Shown here one piece after another: positions 6,169 to 10,067 of a stretch of DNA of 10,067 bases. The position numbers and the translations under genes were made by a program. The stretch is from an uncultured Methanobrevibacter sp. GTDB lineage: Archaea > Methanobacteriota > Methanobacteria > Methanobacteriales > Methanobacteriaceae. A model generated the notes under the pieces. That model worked only from the letters and a program-made list of their open reading frames with translations, was not told the origin of the DNA and ran no database searches. Position 1 is the stretch's first letter; every line of letters starts with the position of its first letter. The stretch is taken from assembly GCF_937906425.1 (NCBI RefSeq), contig NZ_CALCYR010000278.1, positions 1-10,067 on the forward strand. The letters are read 5' to 3'.

Positions 6169-6199
6169 ATATTATGTAATAATATATTAATGATTAATA
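6169..6199 (+). promoter_or_regulatory. Candidate nikR operator: two abutting perfect dyads
   Basis: ATATTAT-GTA-ATAATAT (6169-6185) and TATTAAT-G-ATTAATA (6185-6199) are both perfect 7-base inverted repeats. They begin at the end of the TATA box and cover the expected start point of transcription, the usual place for a repressor site. NikR is a ribbon-helix-helix repressor that binds inverted repeats and often regulates itself. The sequence does not match the Escherichia coli consensus GTATGA-N16-TCATAC, so assigning it to NikR is inference. Confidence 0.4.
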
Positions 6200-6248
6200 A
6201 TTTCTTTTAAATTTTTATGAAAAGTTATTAATTAGTATTGTAGTTTTT

Positions 6249-6253
6249 AGGTG
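6249..6253 (+). promoter_or_regulatory. Ribosome binding site deciding the nikR start
   Basis: AGGTG lies six bases before the ATG at 6260. Its GTG would be the start codon of the longest frame (6251), but as part of the ribosome site it should not be used as a start. Confidence 0.65.
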
Positions 6254-6259
6254 TTAATT

Positions 6260-6709
6260 ATGATGAGAATAAGTATGTCTTTACCAAAAAAGCTTTTAGC
6301 TGAATTTGATGAAGTCTTAAAGGATAGGGGTTATCAATCTCGTTCTAAAGGTATTCGTGATGCTTTAAGTGATTATATTTTAAGATATCAATGGATGAAT
6401 GAAATGGAAGGTCAAAGAGTAGGAGTTATTACTGTAATCTATGACCATCATTTTACCGGTGTTATGGAAAGCCTTGCTGATATTCAACATGACTACAGAA
6501 AGGAAATCAATGCTAGTATGCACATTCACATGACTCACAAATACTGTATGGAAGTCATTGTTGTAAATGGAGAAGTTACACAAATTAGGGATTTAACTGA
6601 AAGAATGATGAGACTTAAAGGTGTTGAACATGTAAAACTTACCAGTACTGCAAATGGTGAGGCATTGGATCATGAACCTGACCACGATCATTCAGATTCA
6701 GAATTATAA
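6260..6709 (+). CDS. nikR: Nickel-responsive transcriptional regulator NikR
   Basis: Homotetrameric nickel sensor: with Ni(II) bound it represses nickel uptake genes. About 149 residues from the ATG at 6260. The N-terminal ribbon-helix-helix DNA-binding domain is clear (RISMSLPKKLLAEFDEVL, then RGYQSRSKGIRDAL); the C-terminal ACT-like metal domain follows. Counting from the next Met (6263), the four high-affinity nickel ligands fall at His76 (QHDY), His87, His89 (HIHM) and Cys95 (YCMEV), the same numbers as in Escherichia coli NikR. IYDHH ahead of them is typical of archaeal NikR. A tail of about 13 residues rich in Asp, Glu and His (DHEPDHDHSDSEL) follows the ACT domain and is not part of the core fold. 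In a methanogen nickel feeds coenzyme F430, [NiFe] hydrogenases and CO dehydrogenase. Targets are probably nickel transporters elsewhere, and perhaps its own promoter. The neighbour hycI also serves nickel enzymes. Confidence 0.95.
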   Translation: MMRISMSLPKKLLAEFDEVLKDRGYQSRSKGIRDALSDYILRYQWMNEMEGQRVGVITVIYDHHFTGVMESLADIQHDYRKEINASMHIHMTHKYCMEVIVVNGEVTQIRDLTERMMRLKGVEHVKLTSTANGEALDHEPDHDHSDSEL

Positions 6710-6965
6710 TTAATTAAATTATTTTAAATTATTTTAAATTATTTAATGGAATTTATTTGTTTTATTTATTAATTTTTATTAATTTTTATTAATTTTTATT
6801 AATTTTCATTAATTTTCATTGATTTTTATTAATTTTTTAAAAATTTTAATTAATTTTATTTAATTTAATTAATTATTCAATAAATTTTTATTATTTTTAA
6901 CATTTTCTTATTTTATTAACTTTTTTTTAATTATTTTTTTTCAAATTACTTGTTTTGTGTTTTGT
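6710..6965. repeat. T-rich spacer with 10-bp repeats AATTTTTATT after nikR
   Basis: ATTTTAAATT is repeated at 6721-6740. At 6771-6840 the 10-base unit AATTTTTATT runs in register for seven units, three exact, three with one change (AATTTTCATT twice, GATTTTTATT once) and one partial. The T-runs should end nikR transcription. The promoter of the next gene must lie in this spacer, but I see no clear TATA box. Confidence 0.75.
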
Positions 6966-7850
6966 ATGAAGTTTAAGGTAAATTCTTATCATTTTAATCT
7001 TTTAAGGGATTATGAAAGGTTAAGTGTTTTCAAGGAAGCCATTGATGATTTTTCAAAAGAAATGTCTCTTGAATGCTCTGACAATTTGGAAGCTTCCAAT
7101 CTAAAAGTTGCATATGATTTAGGTGCAGGCAGCGGAGTTTTAACTTATTTTGCAAAGGATTATTTTGATAAGATTTATTCAGTGGAGATGAGCCCTTCAA
7201 TCATATCTTCAACAAGGGAAAATCTTGAATTGTTTGATAATGTTGAGGTTTTTAATCAAAATGTTCTTGATTTAGACTTTGAAGAGCTGGAAAAGGCAGA
7301 TTTGATTATCTGTGAAATGCTAGATACTGCCTTAATTGATGAAGAGGAAGTTCCGGTTTTAAATCATGCAAGGAAATTCTTAAAGGAAAATGGAAGGATT
7401 ATTCCTCAATCAGTTATAAATGCTGTTGAATTGGTTTATCTAAACAATCATTTCATACAATATGAAGATAATGAATCCAGTCCAATTTATGAAATCTTGA
7501 CTGAAGATAAGATTTATTCGGAATTTGATTTTAGAGAATTTATTGAAGAGGAATTCAGCACAGTCATAGAATTTGAAATCAATGGGGACTTTTTCAAAAA
7601 AGAGGCAGTCCTTGAAAAATCTGATTGCTTTAATAAGGATGAAAATAAAATTAAAATTAACGGACTTAGATTAAGTAGCTATACAAAATTGAATGAAAAT
7701 ATTATATGCGGTCCCACTCCAATGTTAAATCCTGTGATGCTGGTTCCAATTGAGGAATTTGAGGCAGATATTGGTGAAAAGATTAAAATCAAACTTGAAT
7801 ATGTGATGGGGGGAGGAGTTGAAACAATTAAAACAGAACTAATCAGATAA
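6966..7850 (+). CDS. PRMT-like class I SAM-dependent methyltransferase
   Basis: 294 residues from the ATG at 6966. The SAM-binding core is plain: motif I DLGAGSG (51-57), acidic residue ending the second strand in SVEMS (E74), and a CEMLDTALIDEE segment (116-127) resembling the double-E loop of arginine methyltransferases. After it comes FLKENGRIIPQS and a C-terminal beta-rich half (about 150-294), the overall plan of protein arginine methyltransferases. Related archaeal proteins are labelled predicted RNA methylase, so the target (protein or RNA) is open. The first three codons of the longer frame (GTG at 6957) are less likely; neither start has a good ribosome site, so translation may be leaderless or weak. 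It ends 67 bases before hycI on the same strand and follows nikR, suggesting a shared transcript with hycI. Confidence 0.82.
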   Translation: MKFKVNSYHFNLLRDYERLSVFKEAIDDFSKEMSLECSDNLEASNLKVAYDLGAGSGVLTYFAKDYFDKIYSVEMSPSIISSTRENLELFDNVEVFNQNVLDLDFEELEKADLIICEMLDTALIDEEEVPVLNHARKFLKENGRIIPQSVINAVELVYLNNHFIQYEDNESSPIYEILTEDKIYSEFDFREFIEEEFSTVIEFEINGDFFKKEAVLEKSDCFNKDENKIKINGLRLSSYTKLNENIICGPTPMLNPVMLVPIEEFEADIGEKIKIKLEYVMGGGVETIKTELIR

Positions 7851-7908
7851 TTTGATTTTTTCTGTTAAATTATTTATTTATTTATTTCAATTTTGTTGTT
7901 TTTTTGCT

Positions 7909-7912
7909 GGTG
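7909..7912 (+). promoter_or_regulatory. Ribosome binding site deciding the hycI start
   Basis: GGTG five bases before the ATG at 7918 favours this start over the TTG at 7852. The extra residues of the longer frame would be a hydrophobic stretch read from T-rich spacer. Confidence 0.6.
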
Positions 7913-7917
7913 TTTTT

Positions 7918-8451
7918 ATGTTAAATGATTTGGAGAATATTAAAGGGGACATAAAAGAGTTTTTAAGCGGCTGTTCTTCTTTAGTTATTTTAGGAATTGG
8001 CAATGATATTCGGGGGGATGATGGATTAGGTCCATATATCATTTCTAAATTGTCCGATTTAAAGGAATCTCGTCATGAAAGTGTCCAAAAGCCAATTGTG
8101 AATATGGATAAGCTCTATTTGATTGATGGAGGTTCAGTTCCTGAAAACTTTACAGGGCTTATTAAAAAGCACAATCCTTCACATATCATTCTAATCGATG
8201 CCAGTTTAATGAATAGGAAAGCTGGAGAGATAGCTATTGTGGATAAGGAAAATATTTCGGATATTAGCATTTCCACCCATTCAATGTCTCTTTCATTTTT
8301 AATCAGGTATTTGGAGATGGAAAAGGAGTATAATATTCAATTCATTGGAATTGAGCCTAAAATCATGGATTTGTCTATGGAATTAAGTGAAGAAGTTGAA
8401 TTGGCTTCCAATAACTTAATTAATATATTTTCAGAGATTCTTTTTGACTAA
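7918..8451 (+). CDS. hycI: Hydrogenase maturation endopeptidase HycI (peptidase family M52)
   Basis: 177 residues. This peptidase removes the C-terminal tail of the large subunit of a [NiFe] hydrogenase once nickel is inserted, the final maturation step, in the cytoplasm. GIGNDIRGDDGLG (26-38) is the family signature; DGG of LIDGGSVPENF (68-78) and LIDAS (92-96) follow. The nickel-sensing residues known from HybD and HycI match Asp35, Asp94 and His121 (in STHSMSL), and IGIEPK (143-148) is the family C-terminal strand. All key residues are present. The substrate is likely one of the methanogen hydrogenases (Eha, Ehb, Mvh or Frh), none of which is in the window; the F420-reducing enzyme often has its own protease, FrhD. 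It probably shares a transcript with the methyltransferase upstream and fits with nikR. Confidence 0.9.
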   Translation: MLNDLENIKGDIKEFLSGCSSLVILGIGNDIRGDDGLGPYIISKLSDLKESRHESVQKPIVNMDKLYLIDGGSVPENFTGLIKKHNPSHIILIDASLMNRKAGEIAIVDKENISDISISTHSMSLSFLIRYLEMEKEYNIQFIGIEPKIMDLSMELSEEVELASNNLINIFSEILFD

Positions 8452-8507
8452 GTTCTTTAATAAAATTAATTTTCTCATTTTTATAAATATTTTTTTTAAT
8501 AAATTTT

Positions 8508-8573
8508 ATTTCCAGTTTTTATTAAACATTTTTTTATAAAATTTATTTCCAGTTTTTATTAAACATTTTTTTA
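8508..8573. repeat. 37-bp-period direct repeat upstream of the ATP-grasp gene
   Basis: A 29-base word starting ATTTCCAGTTTTTATTAAAC occurs exactly at 8508-8536 and 8545-8573. A degenerate third start, ATTTCCGCTATTTTTTTA, follows at 8581. It lies in the 242-base spacer between hycI and the ATP-grasp gene. Confidence 0.85.
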
Positions 8574-8597
8574 ATTTATTATTTCCGCTATTTTTTT

Positions 8598-8631
8598 AGA
8601 AAGCTTATTTTAATCTTTTAGGCTTTTTTTT
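8598..8631 (+). terminator. Weak hairpin and T8 run
   Basis: AGAAAGC (8598-8604) can pair with GCTTTTT (8622-8628) with one G-T pair and a 17-base loop, merging into a run of eight T (8624-8631). It could end hycI transcription just before the next promoter. Earlier T-runs from 8485 onward may already do so. Confidence 0.3.
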
Positions 8632-8647
8632 AAGAAAATTTTATAAA
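8632..8647 (+). promoter_or_regulatory. BRE/TATA promoter of the ATP-grasp gene
   Basis: AAGAAAA (8632-8638) followed by TTTATAAA (8640-8647) is a fair BRE-TATA pair. Transcription would start near 8666, giving a leader of about 28 bases that includes TGTGAT, a short ribosome site just before the ATG. Confidence 0.5.
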
Positions 8648-8693
8648 AAACTAATTTTAAATATAATATTGAATTAAAACTTATTGTGATTTT

Positions 8694-9839
8694 ATGAAAA
8701 AAGTCTTGTTTATCGGTTCCAGATTATATGATGATCTCAGTTATCATGTTAATGAGCTTGGAATTGAAAGTATTATAACAGAATCTAATGAAGATGCTCC
8801 CAATTTGGATTTGCCTACAAAATATTATATAGTTCCTCGTGGAATGGACAAACCTATGGAAATTGCCATTGAAGAGGGTGTTGATGCAATCGTTCCCCTT
8901 TTAGGTATAGATCCTCCACTTATGGATGTTGCAATCATGAAGGAGCAAATCGAGAGAGAACACAATATTCCAGTTATCTCCTCCAATGTAAATGCTGTTG
9001 AAATAGCTTCAGATAAAATAAGAACAAAGGAGTTTTTCAAGTCAATCGGTCTTAATGTTCCAGAGGCTAAGGTCTTGGCTAAGGATGACTTTAAAAGTGA
9101 GGATGAATTTTTGGAAAAATTAGGATTTGACTTTCCTATTGTCCTAAAGCAGGGTGAAGGTCAAGGCGGTAAGGACATTTGCATAACTGATGACTTTGAT
9201 GATGTTTTGAATTATTTTGAGAATTTTTCACAGGCTTTGATTGAAAGGTTTATTGAAGGAAGTGAAGTTTCCATAGAGGTTGTTTCATGGAATGGGGAGT
9301 ACCTGCCTCTTGTTCCTGTCTATAAGGGAGATACCAATTTGGAAGGTATTCATCCAATAAAAAGGCTTAGGTATGGCCCATGTGATTTTGAAGGATTTGA
9401 CAATGAGGAATTTAGAAGGATTGCAAGGCATATTGCCCAAAGTCTTAAATCTGAGGGAACCATTGATATGGATCTGATATATTCCAAGGATGAAAATAAG
9501 GTTTATGCTATTGAAATAAACACACGCCCTAGCGGAACAAGGTATTTATCCTTTGCATGTACAGGATTTAATCCATTGAACCTATTGGTAGACATTGCAG
9601 TAGGTGATTTTGATGTCAAAAGTCTTGAGAGGGAAATGAAGAAGTTTTACACTTTGGAAATTCCTATTGGTAATTATGAAGGTCCCAAACCTCAAGAGCC
9701 TTTAAAGGAGTATATCAATGGAAATTTCATAGTTCATGGTCCAAAGGATTATGAAAGAATTACCATTAGAGGAAATACTCGTGAAGAAACCTTTGAAATT
9801 GCTAAGGAATTAACTGGAAATGATTATTCCATTAACTAA
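8694..9839 (+). CDS. CarB-like ATP-grasp ligase of unknown substrate
   Basis: 381 residues with the three-part ATP-grasp plan: an N-terminal Rossmann-like domain (1-105, starting KKVLFIGSR), a central domain with the ATP lysine (K152) and glycine loop GEGQGGKD (154-161), and a C-terminal catalytic part. ERFIEGSEVSIEVV (184-197) supplies the adenine and ribose contacts; IDMDL (257-261) and EINTRPSGTR (274-283) hold the metal- and phosphate-binding Glu274 and Asn276. The enzyme should join a carboxylate to an amine or other nucleophile through an acyl phosphate. It resembles one half of carbamoyl phosphate synthase large subunit, but is only about a third of its length and cannot do that reaction alone. 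The last 60 residues form an extra domain (YINGNFIVHGPKDYERITI) often seen in such small ligases. It is alone on its transcript, so the pathway cannot be inferred; a cofactor or amino-acid ligase is possible. Confidence 0.82.
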   Translation: MKKVLFIGSRLYDDLSYHVNELGIESIITESNEDAPNLDLPTKYYIVPRGMDKPMEIAIEEGVDAIVPLLGIDPPLMDVAIMKEQIEREHNIPVISSNVNAVEIASDKIRTKEFFKSIGLNVPEAKVLAKDDFKSEDEFLEKLGFDFPIVLKQGEGQGGKDICITDDFDDVLNYFENFSQALIERFIEGSEVSIEVVSWNGEYLPLVPVYKGDTNLEGIHPIKRLRYGPCDFEGFDNEEFRRIARHIAQSLKSEGTIDMDLIYSKDENKVYAIEINTRPSGTRYLSFACTGFNPLNLLVDIAVGDFDVKSLEREMKKFYTLEIPIGNYEGPKPQEPLKEYINGNFIVHGPKDYERITIRGNTREETFEIAKELTGNDYSIN

Positions 9840-9854
9840 TTTATTAAATTCTTA

Positions 9855-9890
9855 ATTTTTTTAAGTTATTTTTTTAAGTTATTTTTTTAA
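9855..9890 (+). terminator. Repeated T7 runs after the ATP-grasp gene
   Basis: Three T7 runs separated by TAAGTTA within 36 bases, starting about 15 bases after the stop codon. TTAAGTTATTTTT is repeated directly with a 13-base period. This suits archaeal T-tract termination. Confidence 0.6.
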
Positions 9891-9914
9891 TATAATATTT
9901 TTTTTATAATTTTT

Positions 9915-10012
9915 GGCTTTGTTGAAATCCTAAAAATTTTTATAAAAAATTTCCTAAAATAACTGATTAAAATAAATAAAATAAATTTTTAAAATAGGTT
10001 TTCAACAGACCC
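9915..10012. mobile_element. 98-bp MITE-like element with 18-bp terminal inverted repeats
   Basis: The left end GGCTTTGTTGAAATCCTA (9915-9932) and the complement of the right end, GGGTCTGTTGAAAACCTA (10012-9995), agree at 15 of 18 positions with their GG tips facing outward. Both sides are flanked by ATTTTT (9909-9914 and 10013-10018), which could be a target duplication but is weak evidence in T-rich DNA. The 98-base interior has no reading frame, so a transposase would have to act from elsewhere. The first 12 bases match, from memory, the ends of IS903-type (IS5 family) elements. Confidence 0.5.
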
Positions 10013-10067
10013 ATTTTTTTCTTATTTTTTGAGTTAGGATTTATCTATTATTTTTTTCTTATTTTTT

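Larger units (their letters stand above)
5875..6259. other. Divergent intergenic region of the hydrolase and nikR
   Basis: 385 bases without a gene. It holds the proposed hydrolase promoter on the minus strand (5936-5946), a 9-bp repeat array (5952-5996), a T-rich middle, and the nikR promoter, operator candidates and leader (6161-6259). Confidence 0.55.

Noticed and set aside
6251..6259. GTG as the start of nikR
   Set aside because: The GTG is part of the AGGTG ribosome site; ATG at 6260 has correct spacing and gives the normal N-terminus.
7852..7917. TTG start giving hycI a hydrophobic N-terminal segment like a signal peptide
   Set aside because: HycI works in the cytoplasm, the stretch is plain T-rich spacer, and GGTG precedes the ATG at 7918.
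10021..10067. TTAGGATTT near the right edge as another element end
   Set aside because: Only nine bases resemble the complement of the left end at 9915 and the GTTGAA core is missing.

Overview
The window is very AT-rich DNA with long, T-rich gaps between genes and short, well-packed coding regions. Archaeal signals are consistent: TATA boxes 25-100 bases or more ahead of genes, GGTG/AGGTG-type ribosome binding sites, an archaeal NikR, a HycI-type hydrogenase protease and an AksF/LeuB-type dehydrogenase of the methanogen kind. Together they point to a hydrogenotrophic methanogen of the Methanobacteriales, most likely Methanobrevibacter (inference from gene content and composition, not from a search).

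Left part (1-3000): two genes on the minus strand. aksF/leuB-like dehydrogenase (2001-2999) lies upstream of an AMP-forming acyl-CoA synthetase (201-1694), separated by about 300 bases holding five copies of a short repeat. The ligase ends in a hairpin-plus-T terminator that contains its own stop codon. No T-run exists on the minus strand after aksF, so read-through is possible. Middle (3000-5070): a 538-base divergent spacer with palindromes and a clear TATA box leads into a small HEAT-repeat protein (3538-4005), followed by a 63-base tandem duplication and a small protein with two winged-helix-like halves (4392-4856). A serine hydrolase of the alpha/beta fold (5074-5874, minus) converges on it.

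Right part (5875-10067): nikR (6260-6709) with two abutting perfect dyads just after its TATA box; a PRMT-like methyltransferase (6966-7850); hycI (7918-8451); and a CarB-like ATP-grasp enzyme (8694-9839). After it sits a 98-base element with terminal inverted repeats that looks like a miniature transposable element (9915-10012).

Functionally the clearest theme is nickel and hydrogenase: NikR senses nickel and HycI finishes the nickel-loaded large subunit of a [NiFe] hydrogenase. The methyltransferase lies between them and only 67 bases ahead of hycI, which makes it a candidate partner of unknown role. The remaining genes look like single-gene units. No rRNA, tRNA, CRISPR array or intact transposase gene was seen.
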